The notes under the pieces were generated by a model. The model did no database searches. It was not told the origin of the DNA and was given only the letters and a program-made list of their open reading frames with translations. From Nocardia crassostreae (GTDB lineage Bacteria > Actinomycetota > Actinomycetes > Mycobacteriales > Mycobacteriaceae), in the NCBI RefSeq assembly GCF_001613405.1, contig NZ_BDCH01000023.1, positions 186,001 to 250,000 of the forward strand: 64,000 nucleotides of DNA, in the 5' to 3' direction. Positions within the stretch are counted from its first letter, which is position 1; each line of letters begins with the position of its first letter. Below, piece by piece: positions 18,330 through 26,881 of the stretch. The position numbers and the translations under genes are program-made.

Positions 18330-18449
18330 GCTTTCCCCGGTATCCCCGTGGCCTTGGTCGAGGGCAGCAGCCTCACTTGGTACGGCCCGTCCCTGGTCGG
18401 TGCGCGCGGACTACTGACCAGGCAACTGGCTCAATCCTTTCGCGCTTGA
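18330..18449 (+). pseudogene. Severed C-terminus of the metal receptor-like gene
   Basis: Directly after the TAG at 18327-18329 the same frame reads AFPGIPVALVEGSSLTWYG and then PSLVGARGLLTRQLAQSF, ending at a TGA at 18447-18449. This is the usual C-terminal strand and helix of the BtuF-like family and would make a 264-residue protein if the TAG were a sense codon. No start or ribosome binding site exists for independent translation. Confidence 0.7.
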
Positions 18450-18581
18450 TGCGGATCCCCCGTCGCTGCCGCGAATCATGGAATCGACCTACCGCACGGT
18501 ACGCTTCCACCCCTGTCCTCGCGCCTGCGGGCGCTGCTTCGCCGACCCCGGGGTCGGCCGATCGAAAGTTGCCGAGATTTC

Positions 18582-19892
18582 ATGACGAACCTCTCCGACC
18601 TGCGGAGCGCGGTGCGCGGTGCGGTGCTGCTGCCGGGTGACAGCGGATTCGATCGGGCGCGCACGCCCTGGAATCTGACTGTCGACCAGCCGGTGTCCGC
18701 CGTGGTCGAGGTTGCCGATGCGGCCGACGCCGCCGCACTGGTGCGGTACGCGGCCGACCGGAAGCTGACGCTGGCGGCACAGCCGAGCGGGCACGGCGCC
18801 AGCGGGGACACCGAGGGCGTGGTGCTGGTGCGCACCGGGAAACTCCGGGAGCTGCGGGTGGATCCGGACGCGCGGACCGCGCGGGTGGGTGCGGGCGTCA
18901 CCTGGGGTGAGGTGCTGACGCGGACCAGCCCGCACGGGCTGCTCGGGCTGGCGGGCAGCTCGCCCGGTGTGAGCGTCACCGGGTACACCCTGGGCGGCGG
19001 CATCAGCTGGTTCTCGCGCGCGTACGGATGGGCCGCCGATCGCGTCACCGCGTTCGAGGTCGTCACCGCGGACGGCGCCACCGCCCGGGTGACGGCGGAC
19101 TCGGATGCCGAACTGTTCTGGGCGCTGCGGGGTGGCGGCGGCGATTTCGCCTTCGTCACCGCGCTCGAATTCGATCTGCTGCCCGCGCCGCGCCTGTACG
19201 GCGGCATGCTGACCTGGGCCGGTGACCGTTCCGAGGCGGCGATGGAGGCCTTCCGGGAGATCACCGCGGACGCGCCCGACGAGCTGTCGGTGTGGTTCAA
19301 CCTGGTGCAGTTCCCGGGCGGCGCGCCGATGGTCGGCATCGAACTCGCCTACCTCGGGGATGCCGATTCGGCGCGAGAGTTGTTGCGGCCCTTGGCCGGT
19401 ATCGGCGAACCGGTGTCCGACAGCCGGGCCGAGCTGCCGATTGCCGAGCTCGGCACGATCGCCAATGATCCGATCGATCCCGGGCCGGGCCTGTCGCGCG
19501 GCGAGTTGCTCACCGATCTGGGCGATGCCACCGCGAAGGCCGTACTCGCGGAACCGATCGCGCCGCTGCTCCAGGTGCAGCTGCGCCACCTGGGCGGGGC
19601 CATGACGCGGCCGTCGGACAGCCCGCACGGCCCGATCAGCGATCCGTACCTGCTCTACACCGTCGGCCTGGGGGTTTCACCCGAGGCGAGCGCGGCCATC
19701 GCGGAGCGGCGGCAGCAGCTCGTGGACGGCCTCGGCGCGACGGTCAGCGGGCGCAAGCCGTTCGGCTTCCTCAATAACTCCGAAAGCGCCGCAAACGCTT
19801 TCGGCGCGGACGCGCTGAACCGGCTGCGGGCGGTCAAGCGGTCCCGCGATCCCGAAGACCGCTTCCGCAGCAACTTCCCGGTGCTGCGCTGA
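18582..19892 (+). CDS. FAD-linked oxidase, berberine-bridge (BBE) type
   Basis: 436 aa. FAD-binding PCMH-type domain: PSGHGASGD carries His71, the usual site of covalent 8-alpha-histidyl FAD attachment; SVTGYTLGGGISWFSRAYGW and the C-terminal RDPEDRFRSNFPV complete the pattern. The second, Cys linkage of bicovalent enzymes is not seen (SSPGVSV at that place). Members oxidise sugars, alkaloids or polyphenols with O2. The ATG at 18582 lies 132 bases after the metal-receptor reading frame ends; the gene converges on the methyltransferase gene with only 15 bases between stops and no terminator seen. Substrate unknown. Confidence 0.85.
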   Translation: MTNLSDLRSAVRGAVLLPGDSGFDRARTPWNLTVDQPVSAVVEVADAADAAALVRYAADRKLTLAAQPSGHGASGDTEGVVLVRTGKLRELRVDPDARTARVGAGVTWGEVLTRTSPHGLLGLAGSSPGVSVTGYTLGGGISWFSRAYGWAADRVTAFEVVTADGATARVTADSDAELFWALRGGGGDFAFVTALEFDLLPAPRLYGGMLTWAGDRSEAAMEAFREITADAPDELSVWFNLVQFPGGAPMVGIELAYLGDADSARELLRPLAGIGEPVSDSRAELPIAELGTIANDPIDPGPGLSRGELLTDLGDATAKAVLAEPIAPLLQVQLRHLGGAMTRPSDSPHGPISDPYLLYTVGLGVSPEASAAIAERRQQLVDGLGATVSGRKPFGFLNNSESAANAFGADALNRLRAVKRSRDPEDRFRSNFPVLR

Positions 19893-19907
19893 CGCGGTCC
19901 CGTCGGG

Positions 19908-20570
19908 TCAGGGGCGTGCGGTGAACAGTGCTGAGCGGCCTCGCATTTCGATCTCCACGTGAGTGAAGTGCGAGCCGAGGGCGCGCTGGGGGCCGGGGTG
20001 GTCGTCGTGTCGGTTGGACCAGATGCCCCGGCGGTTCCAGGAGTTCACGAGGTAGCGGCCCAGCGGGTTGTGGTGGACGCCCTTCACCAGGACCGTCGAA
20101 CCGAAGACCACGCCGCCGGGGCGGACGAGTTTTCGCACGTTCGCCAGGGCGGTGGTCTTCTGGTCGAAAGTGCCTGGAAGGCAGTGGAGCAGGCAGTTGA
20201 TGCCGATGGAGTCGAAGCTTTCCGGGGGCAGGAGCAGGGGGTCGAGGATGTTCGCCTGGAGGGTCGAGACGCGGTAGCGGCGCAGGCGTTCGTCGGTGAC
20301 CGCCAGGGAGTTGGCGTTCATGTCGACGAGGGTGATGGTCGGCGGCTGCGGGAACCGGCAGCGGTCCAGGAAGAAGCCGGTGCCGACGCCGATATCCAGG
20401 TGGTTGACGCCGACGTTCCGGTTGTAGTGGGCCACCAGGTGTTTGCTCGGGCAACCCCAGGCCAGGGGGTAGGACAGGCGCAGGACGCCGAGGTCGTAGA
20501 CGGCGAGAATGCGGCGGCTGTAGACGGCTTGGCCGGGGCGGGCGTCCAGGGGGCCGGGCGTCAGGTCCAT
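19908..20570 (-). CDS. Class I SAM-dependent methyltransferase
   Basis: 220 aa. The SAM-binding glycine loop is HLDIGVGTGFFLD, followed by TLVDMNANSLA (acidic residue for the ribose) and FDSIGINCLLHCLPG, then VRKLVRPGGVVFGS. This is a small-molecule or lipid methyltransferase of the Methyltransf_25 sort. The ATG at 20570 overlaps the end of the acyl ligase gene by 10 bases, so it is the distal, translationally coupled member of the six-gene operon. Lipid O- or N-methylation is plausible from the company it keeps; the acceptor cannot be read from sequence. Confidence 0.85.
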   Translation of the reverse strand: MDLTPGPLDARPGQAVYSRRILAVYDLGVLRLSYPLAWGCPSKHLVAHYNRNVGVNHLDIGVGTGFFLDRCRFPQPPTITLVDMNANSLAVTDERLRRYRVSTLQANILDPLLLPPESFDSIGINCLLHCLPGTFDQKTTALANVRKLVRPGGVVFGSTVLVKGVHHNPLGRYLVNSWNRRGIWSNRHDDHPGPQRALGSHFTHVEIEMRGRSALFTARP

Positions 20571-22240
20571 GCGCCGATTCCGGTGGGCGCCTCGTCGGAG
20601 AGGCGGCGGCGCAGTTCCACGCGGCGGATCTTCCAAGTGGCGGTGCGGGGAAAGTCGTTCCAGGGCAAGTGGATCGGACCGGCGAGGGTGGGCAGACCCG
20701 CGGTCGCCGCGGCCCACCGCTCGGCCGGAACGGGCTCGCCGGAGTAGGTGGAGTAGACCGGTGCGGGCAGCGCCGCGGCGCGGGGCAGAATGACGACCTC
20801 GCTGGTTTCGGGAAGGCGATCCAGCAGGGCGTCTTCGATGGCGATGCCGCTGCCGCCCTCGATGCGGTCGATCTCGCGGTCGATGAGGCGGACCGTGCCC
20901 CAGCGCGAGATGATGCCGAGATCGCCGGTGTTCCAACAGGTTCCGTCGGCCTTATTGGTGTGGCGGTGCTGTTCGCCGATATAGGCGAGGCAGCGGCCGG
21001 GGTGATCGATCTCGATCAGCCCGACCTGACCGCGCGGGACTTCCACGCCGGTTTCGGGATCGACGGCGCGCAGTTTCGCGACGGTGGGCAGGGGCCAGCC
21101 CATGTTCTGCGAGGGCGGCGGGAATTGGCCGACCTTGCGCACCATGAATTTCAGGTAGGGGCGCAGGACGATCGTGCCCTGTTCGGTTTGACTCCAGGAC
21201 TGCATCCAGCCGGGCAGGGTGAACTTGCTGGCGGCCAGGAAGGTCCGGATGGAGCGGGTGTGAACGGCGTCGAAGGAGCTGATGTAGAAGCGGACCTTCT
21301 CGAACAGATCGCGCGGATCCGATGCCAGGTGTTCGAGGACGAGGTACATATTCGGCGGCATGTCGACGACCGTGGGCTTGTCCGCCGCGAGCAGGTCTGC
21401 CACATTCGGTTCCAGGACATCGGAAATGGCGACGAAGCGCGGGCCGACGGTGGCCAGGGTCAGCAAGGCCGTAATGGTGTGCTGGTGGAAGTACGGGTCG
21501 AAGAACGCGAAGACGTCGCTGTTTCGGAAGCCCAGGCCACCCCAGTGCTCGGTTTCCACATGGGCGACCGCGTGCAGGGTTTCGGCGGAGTGCAGTGCGA
21601 ATTTCGGGTAGCCGGTGGTGCCGGAGGTGTGGGTGGCCACCATGGGCTCGCTCCAGCCCCGCAACCGGACCGGGGCCGGATTCGCGCCGCGCAGATCGTC
21701 GAGGTGGACAGTGCCCTCCGGGGCCGGATCCCGGCCGACGACAATGGTTCTGGTGGTGAGCGTCCGCAGCTCCTCCGGGCTCAGCTCGGCCTGTGCGAGC
21801 CTGCCGTGATCGGTCACCAGGAACGGCCGGTCGAGCCGCTGCAGCAGGGTGGTGGCGACATCGTGGTCGTGATTCCAGGCCAGCTGGAACGGAACGGCTC
21901 CCAGGCGCGCGACCGCGCTGCCGATGACCTGGACGTCGGGATGATTGGCCTTCATCACCGCCACCCGGTCCCACGGGCGCACACCGGTTTCGAACAGGCA
22001 GGCTGCGATTTCCGAAACCTGATCCGCCCATTGCGAATACGTGTATCCGGTACCGGCCTCCGGTGCGATATCGGCCGGTCGCTGGAGCGCGATCCGCTGA
22101 TCCGGGAACCGCGCCGCGGCGGTATGCCAGGCATCGCCGTAGTAGCCGGTGGCGGGCGGCCGCGAAATGGCCGTAATGCGTTTCAGGCCGCGGCCCGGAT
22201 TGTGGTCCCGGAAGAATTCGGGAATGTCGGTGATGGTCAC
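20561..22240 (-). CDS. AMP-dependent acyl-CoA/acyl-ACP ligase
   Basis: 559 aa. ANL-superfamily cores are complete: ATHTSGTTGYPKF (A3), WSQTEQGTI (A5), NTGDLGIISRWG (A7), DREIDRIEGGSGIAIEDALL (A8) and ATWKIRRVELR with the C-terminal catalytic Lys. It activates a carboxylate as the adenylate, then forms a thioester. It lies 6 bases downstream of the SRPBCC gene and overlaps the methyltransferase gene. Chain length and acceptor (CoA or a carrier protein) are unknown; no acyl carrier protein gene is seen in this operon. Confidence 0.85.
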   Translation of the reverse strand: MTITDIPEFFRDHNPGRGLKRITAISRPPATGYYGDAWHTAAARFPDQRIALQRPADIAPEAGTGYTYSQWADQVSEIAACLFETGVRPWDRVAVMKANHPDVQVIGSAVARLGAVPFQLAWNHDHDVATTLLQRLDRPFLVTDHGRLAQAELSPEELRTLTTRTIVVGRDPAPEGTVHLDDLRGANPAPVRLRGWSEPMVATHTSGTTGYPKFALHSAETLHAVAHVETEHWGGLGFRNSDVFAFFDPYFHQHTITALLTLATVGPRFVAISDVLEPNVADLLAADKPTVVDMPPNMYLVLEHLASDPRDLFEKVRFYISSFDAVHTRSIRTFLAASKFTLPGWMQSWSQTEQGTIVLRPYLKFMVRKVGQFPPPSQNMGWPLPTVAKLRAVDPETGVEVPRGQVGLIEIDHPGRCLAYIGEQHRHTNKADGTCWNTGDLGIISRWGTVRLIDREIDRIEGGSGIAIEDALLDRLPETSEVVILPRAAALPAPVYSTYSGEPVPAERWAAATAGLPTLAGPIHLPWNDFPRTATWKIRRVELRRRLSDEAPTGIGAWT

Positions 22241-22246
22241 GACGGG

Positions 22247-22717
22247 TCAGCCTTTCGATTCAGCCGTATCGGCGGGGGTCAGCGGATGGAGTTCGCCGAG
22301 CGGGCCGCCGAGAATGCGGGTGATGTTGTCCCGCAGCGCGGATTCCGCGACGGGATCGAGAATGTCGGCGAGGGTGGGCATGCCCAGGTCGAATTCGGCG
22401 GTGAAGCCGATTTCGGCGCCCCGCTCGGTGCCGGTGATCCGCCAGCGGCCGTGGAAGCTGGTGAAATCTCCGGTGAGCTGTTCGAATTCGATGGTTCCGG
22501 CGGCGCGGTCGAAGACATCGCGTTCGGTCCAGCACAGCAGGCCGCGGCGGAATTTCACGACCCAGGCGGAGATCAGGCCGCGGTCGCCGGACTCGGCGTA
22601 GTCGACCGAGACGACCGCATCGGTGACCTCCGGATAGCGAGCGAAATCGCTGATCCGGTCGAAACTGTCCGCCGCCTCGGCCGCGGGGGCGAAGTAGCGG
22701 AAATCTTCGGCGCGCAA
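22247..22717 (-). CDS. SRPBCC (START/Coq10-like) family protein
   Basis: 156 aa, matching the single helix-grip domain of polyketide cyclase/Coq10 proteins: SFDRISDFARYPEVTDAVVS at the N-terminus, then repeated strands (WVVKFRRGLLCWTERDVFD, GRWRITGTERGAEI) and the long C-terminal helix (LADILDPVAESALRDNI). Such proteins bind lipids or polyketide intermediates and sometimes cyclise them. It sits between the aminotransferase and ligase genes with gaps of 11 and 6 bases. It could hold a hydrophobic intermediate for its operon partners; this is inference. Confidence 0.75.
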   Translation of the reverse strand: MRAEDFRYFAPAAEAADSFDRISDFARYPEVTDAVVSVDYAESGDRGLISAWVVKFRRGLLCWTERDVFDRAAGTIEFEQLTGDFTSFHGRWRITGTERGAEIGFTAEFDLGMPTLADILDPVAESALRDNITRILGGPLGELHPLTPADTAESKG

Positions 22718-22728
22718 GGGTTTTCCTC

Positions 22729-23970
22729 TCAGCCGAACGGCACGGCGGCGAGTGCGTCGTCGAAGGCCGCCAGGAACAGGTCGACGTCGCTGTCGGTGAT
22801 GATCGCGGGCGGGGTGAACCGCACCACGCTGGAGGCATTGAGCGAGTGATTGGCGAGCACTCCCCGGTCGAGGAGGTTCAGGAACAGTTCGCCGACTGCG
22901 CCGGGCGTGGCGAGATCGACGCCGAGCAGCAGGCCGCGCCCGCGCACCGTGATCCGGTCGCGGGCCGGATGGGCGTCGGCACTGTGCCGGAGGCCCTCCA
23001 GCAGCCGTGCGCCGAGTTCGGCTGCCCGCCGGGGCAATTCGTCGTCACGCATGGTGTCTATGGCCGCAAGCGCGGCCGCGCAGGCGATCGGCGCGGCGGT
23101 GAAGGTGGACGTGTGCAGATAGGGGTCATCGGCGAAGGGGGCGAAGGTGACCGGATCGGCGATCATGGCCGCTATGGGCACCACGCCGCCGGACAGGCCC
23201 TTGCCCGCGAGCAGGATGTCGGGCACGATGCCTTCGCGGTCGATGCCCCACCAGGAGCCCAGACGCCCCAGGCCCGTTTGTATTTCGTCGATCACCAGCA
23301 ACGCCCGGTGGCGTCGGCACAGCTCGGCCACCGCCCGCAGGTAGCCGTCGGGCGGGATGTGCACGCCGCCCTCGCCCTGGACCGGTTCGAGGACGACACA
23401 TCCGCTGCCCGCGACCGCTTCGAGCGCCTCGGCCATGACGGTCGCATCGCCGAACGGCACCTCGGTCACCCGCGGGAGCAGCGGCCGGAACGCGCGATGG
23501 TATTTCTCGTTGGTGGTGACGCTCAGTGCCCCGAGGGTCTTGCCGTGGAAGCCGTTGCGCGCGCTGATCAATGCCGATTTGCCGTGCGCGCGGGCGAGTT
23601 TGAGCGCGGCCTCGGTGGCCTCGCTTCCGGAGTTGGTGAACTGCACCATCGACAGTTCGCCCGGCAGGGTGGCCGTCAGCGCGGCGGCGGCGCGCAGGGC
23701 TGTCGGTTCGAAGAAGACGCGGGTGGACATCGGATGCCGATCGAGCTGGCGGTGCACGGCGGCCGTCACCGCCGGATGCCGGTGCCCGAGCAGGAAGACA
23801 CCGTACCCGCCGAAATCGAGATAGCGGCGGCCGTCGGTCGCTTCGACCCACGCACCCGCGGAGGCGATTTCGGCCATGCCGCCGAGCAGATTGCCGAATG
23901 CGGCGCGCGCCGGGCCGAAGTGGGCGCGGCACAGGTCCGGCCAGGCGGGGACGCCGCTCGTGACCGTCAT
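22729..23970 (-). CDS. Class III aminotransferase (PLP-dependent)
   Basis: 413 aa, typical length. Signs of class III: NSGSEATEAALKLAR (about residues 107-122), ISARNGFHGKTLGALSVT, LEPVQGEGGVHIP, LVIDEIQTGLGR with the PLP-binding Asp, and LLAGKGLSGG with the Schiff-base Lys. The ATG at 23970 overlaps the stop of the upstream reductase gene by 4 bases (ATGA). Enzymes of this class aminate omega-aldehydes or ketones. Sitting next to an acyl-reductase-like SDR, amination of a lipid aldehyde is a natural guess, but ornithine- or acetylornithine-type substrates cannot be excluded. Confidence 0.88.
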   Translation of the reverse strand: MTVTSGVPAWPDLCRAHFGPARAAFGNLLGGMAEIASAGAWVEATDGRRYLDFGGYGVFLLGHRHPAVTAAVHRQLDRHPMSTRVFFEPTALRAAAALTATLPGELSMVQFTNSGSEATEAALKLARAHGKSALISARNGFHGKTLGALSVTTNEKYHRAFRPLLPRVTEVPFGDATVMAEALEAVAGSGCVVLEPVQGEGGVHIPPDGYLRAVAELCRRHRALLVIDEIQTGLGRLGSWWGIDREGIVPDILLAGKGLSGGVVPIAAMIADPVTFAPFADDPYLHTSTFTAAPIACAAALAAIDTMRDDELPRRAAELGARLLEGLRHSADAHPARDRITVRGRGLLLGVDLATPGAVGELFLNLLDRGVLANHSLNASSVVRFTPPAIITDSDVDLFLAAFDDALAAVPFG

Positions 23971-25004
23971 GAGACCCGCTCCGCGGTTTCGGGTCGGAGG
24001 TTTTTCGCGGTTGCCCAGTAGCGCAGGGTCTTCCACGTCGCATCGCGCAGGGCGGTGTGGGTGATCGCGTCGGTGAAGCCCAGTTCGGTCATCGAGGAGG
24101 GCAATGGTTCGGGAGTCTGGAAGAGCCAGCAGAATTCGAGCAGATCGCGGAGCATCTGCTGGGCGGCGAGCGGCAGCGCCTCCTCCAGCAGGGGCAGTAC
24201 CAGGCGTTCGACGGCTTCGCCGGGTAGGAATCGCGGTGCGACCACCTCGATCCCCAGCTCGTGCGACATGCGCTCGCACAGTTCGAAGAAGTCGCTCACG
24301 CGCAGGGCATTCCGGCCCACGCTCAACGCGAACTCCCCCGTCGCCACCTGCTCGCGCAGCAGTCGACCCTGGGCTCGGGCGACCAGATCCACCGGGATGG
24401 TGTCGATGAGCGACTCGGGCACGCACGGCACCAGCGGAACCCGCCCGCGCACCACCCCACCCAGCACGCGATGCAACCCCTGAAAGGCCGCCATGGATCC
24501 GTCGGCCGTGCTGCCGGAGATCACCGACGGCCGCACGATGACGGTAACGGCAGGATGCTCGCGCACCAGCTTCTCGGCCTCAAGCTTCGACCGCAGGTAG
24601 GCCGCCGCACCGGGGAAGGTGTCCGCACCGGCGAAGGGATGCACGACGAAGGCGGTGCTGTAGAAGTACAGCGGCACACCGGCTTCCGCGGCCAGACGCA
24701 GCATGGCTGTCGGGCCCGCCAGGTTCGCGGCGAGAATATCGGCGGGATCCTGCTTCCAGCTCGTCACCGCCGCGGCGTGCACGATCGCATCGATCCGATG
24801 CACCAGCCGACGGTAGTCCGCCGCGGGCAAACCGAGTGTGGGATGGGCGAAGTCACCGGCGAACTCGCTGACTCGCACATCGCCTATGGGCCGCCGGTGC
24901 CGCAGGCAGACGATATCGAAATCGGCGGCCAGCTCGTCGATGAGGGCTCGCCCCACCACCCCGGAGCCGCCGGTCAGCAGGATTGTCCTGGTGCGCCAGC
25001 TCAT
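23967..25004 (-). CDS. Extended SDR, thioester/acyl reductase-like (NAD-binding type 4)
   Basis: 345 aa. N-terminal Rossmann motif TILLTGGSGVVGRAL (about residues 7-21), HAAAVTSW, and the catalytic YLRSK (Y-x3-K). Overall it resembles fatty acyl-CoA reductase or the NRPS thioester-reductase domain (male-sterility type), which releases thioester-bound acyl chains as aldehyde or alcohol using NAD(P)H. It sits between the acyl-CoA dehydrogenase (11-base gap) and the aminotransferase (4-base overlap). An epimerase or 3-beta-HSD-like role is the alternative. Confidence 0.78.
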   Translation of the reverse strand: MSWRTRTILLTGGSGVVGRALIDELAADFDIVCLRHRRPIGDVRVSEFAGDFAHPTLGLPAADYRRLVHRIDAIVHAAAVTSWKQDPADILAANLAGPTAMLRLAAEAGVPLYFYSTAFVVHPFAGADTFPGAAAYLRSKLEAEKLVREHPAVTVIVRPSVISGSTADGSMAAFQGLHRVLGGVVRGRVPLVPCVPESLIDTIPVDLVARAQGRLLREQVATGEFALSVGRNALRVSDFFELCERMSHELGIEVVAPRFLPGEAVERLVLPLLEEALPLAAQQMLRDLLEFCWLFQTPEPLPSSMTELGFTDAITHTALRDATWKTLRYWATAKNLRPETAERVS

Positions 25005-25015
25005 TCCGATTCCCT

Positions 25016-26140
25016 TCAGGCGATTCGCAACGGGGACCCCGCCGCGTACTCGGCCAGCGGACCGGCCATCTTGGCGCGCGCCGGCGGGTGGAAGCCGAGG
25101 CCGTTGACGGCGGCGGCGAGGTATCCGACATCGTCGGCGGACAGGAAGTGCAGGCCGCCGAGCAGTTCGGCGGCGCGCGGGACGACCGCGGCAATGGCGT
25201 CCTGCGCGGCGTAGCGCACCAGCAGCACATCGGCGAGCAGTCGCTGTTCGGAGTGGCCGTCGGCGACCTGGCGGGCAATGTTCTCCACGCCAGCCATGGC
25301 CGCTTCCACGGCGATGACGAGGCGCAGCTTCTCGCTGTCGCTCACCCGGTCCATGCCGAGCGCGCGCTCCACCAGGGCGGTGGCCGCGCCCAGATACGAG
25401 GCGGTCATCAGCAATTCGAACCAGACGAAGCCCATGATCTGGATCTCGTCGAGCCCGGCGCCGTCGACCGGGCCGGTGAGTATGACCAGATCGCTTGGTA
25501 CCAGCACATTCTCGATGGTCACCTGATCGCTCTCCGCGCCCGCGAGCGCGAAGCTGGACCAGAACGGCGTGACGGTCACGCCCGGATCGGTGGCCGGGAT
25601 CAGCGCCACGCCGAGCTGATCCCCGCCCGATCCCGGCACGACGACGCTCGCCGTCAGCAGGTCCATCGACCGTGCCAGGCTGCAGGGGCGTTTGACGCCG
25701 GAGACGCGCAGGCCCTCAGGGGTGACGGTCGCGGTCATGGTCGGTGCGAGTATGCGCCCGTCGGGCCGACCTTCGGCGAAGCCGGAGGCGACCAGGAGTC
25801 CTTGGGTGGCAACGGCTTCCAGGAGCAGCCATTCATTGCCCGCGTCTTCGGCCACCAGCGCGAGGCTCGACACCGAGAAGTGATGCATGGTGGTCGCGAC
25901 CGCCAGCGACGGTGACCGCGAGCCCAATGCCCGCTGCACCCGCACCGCCGCGACCGCATCCGCGCCCAGCCCCTCGAGCTCGGCCGGTATCACCAGGCCC
26001 GGACCGCCCGCGTCGCGGAACATGTTCGGGCCCGGCGATCCGGGCCGTTCCAGTTCGGCGAGCGGAATCTCGGCCAGCCGCCCGTCCAGACCGGGCAGAT
26101 ACCGCTCGAGATCCGCGCGTTCGCGCTGCAGCAGTCGCAT
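25016..26140 (-). CDS. Acyl-CoA dehydrogenase family flavoprotein
   Basis: 374 aa. The acyl-CoA dehydrogenase fold is visible from N-terminal helices through ATTMHHFSVSSLAL, a middle domain with ILAPTMTATVTPEGLRVSGVKR, and C-terminal helices. The canonical catalytic Glu and the CoA-loop motifs are not obvious, so it may be a divergent member (for example a flavin monooxygenase-like or carrier-acting enzyme). The start at 26140 has GGAGGG about 8 bases upstream; an earlier GTG at 26158 would lie over that site. First gene of the six-gene minus-strand operon, divergent from the thioesterase gene across 196 bases. Confidence 0.78.
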   Translation of the reverse strand: MRLLQRERADLERYLPGLDGRLAEIPLAELERPGSPGPNMFRDAGGPGLVIPAELEGLGADAVAAVRVQRALGSRSPSLAVATTMHHFSVSSLALVAEDAGNEWLLLEAVATQGLLVASGFAEGRPDGRILAPTMTATVTPEGLRVSGVKRPCSLARSMDLLTASVVVPGSGGDQLGVALIPATDPGVTVTPFWSSFALAGAESDQVTIENVLVPSDLVILTGPVDGAGLDEIQIMGFVWFELLMTASYLGAATALVERALGMDRVSDSEKLRLVIAVEAAMAGVENIARQVADGHSEQRLLADVLLVRYAAQDAIAAVVPRAAELLGGLHFLSADDVGYLAAAVNGLGFHPPARAKMAGPLAEYAAGSPLRIA

Positions 26141-26336
26141 CGATATGTCCCTCCGCACAATGTCCGGCCGTTGCGGACACTACCGACGCGGGCGCGCCCC
26201 GCCCTGGTACGTTCCACAGTTCCGAAGACGGCGATAGGACCTCCCAATGGGCCCGTTTCCGGCCCGCCCGCCCGGACATACTGCGAATCGAAAGATGCTG
26301 TCAGCCGCCCCCATTCGACGCAGTAGGGACCCGACC

Positions 26337-26867
26337 ATGGCCGAGACGTCATTCTTCGACCGCGCCTTCGCGCCGTTCGCGGAGTTCGCCACCGAGAATC
26401 CCGACTACGGCAAGCTCGCCGATATCGCCAATGCGGCCGTGCCGTTCGGCGTGTTCACCGGGGTGCGAGTCACCGAGCTGAACGGCGAGCGGGCAATCGC
26501 GGAACTGCCCGACAATCCCGAGCTCCGCAACCACGTCAAGACCGTGCACGCCGCGGCCCTGTATCTGGCCGCCGATATCGCCTGCGCCGTGGCCTTCGTC
26601 GGCGCCGCCGCCCCCGATCTCGGCGAGGTCGAATGGATGGTGGTCCGCGACTCCCGCTCGGTCTACTTCAAGCCCGCCATCGGCCGCATTCGCGCCATCG
26701 GCACCGTGGACACCCGCGATATCCGCGCCATTGCCGAGCGCACCGAGCAGACCCGCTTCGATGTCGACAGCCGCGCCATGCTCTACGACGACAATGACGT
26801 CCTCGTCGGCAAGGTCTCCTTCGACTACGTCTGCAAACTCGCCGCCCGCCGGACCGCCGCCGTCTGA
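26337..26867 (+). CDS. Hotdog-fold thioesterase-like protein (DUF4442/PaaI type)
   Basis: 176 aa from the ATG at 26337. The hotdog core is recognisable: VPFGVFTGVRVTELNGERA, then NHVKTVHAAALYLAADIA (the helix that carries the active-site region), VEWMVVRDSRSVYFKPAIG and the last strands ending VGKVSFDYVCK. Such proteins hydrolyse acyl thioesters. It faces the acyl-CoA dehydrogenase operon and precedes an alpha/beta hydrolase gene by 14 bases, so it could release or edit products of that operon. The frame is open upstream to 26247 but without a binding site. Confidence 0.75.
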   Translation: MAETSFFDRAFAPFAEFATENPDYGKLADIANAAVPFGVFTGVRVTELNGERAIAELPDNPELRNHVKTVHAAALYLAADIACAVAFVGAAAPDLGEVEWMVVRDSRSVYFKPAIGRIRAIGTVDTRDIRAIAERTEQTRFDVDSRAMLYDDNDVLVGKVSFDYVCKLAARRTAAV

Positions 26868-26881
26868 TCAGGAGCCGCGCC

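Noticed and set aside
20669-22849. 726-codon plus-strand open frame over the acyl ligase and SRPBCC genes
   Set aside because: Antisense shadow of genes with full ANL and SRPBCC motifs; no motifs or start signal of its own.
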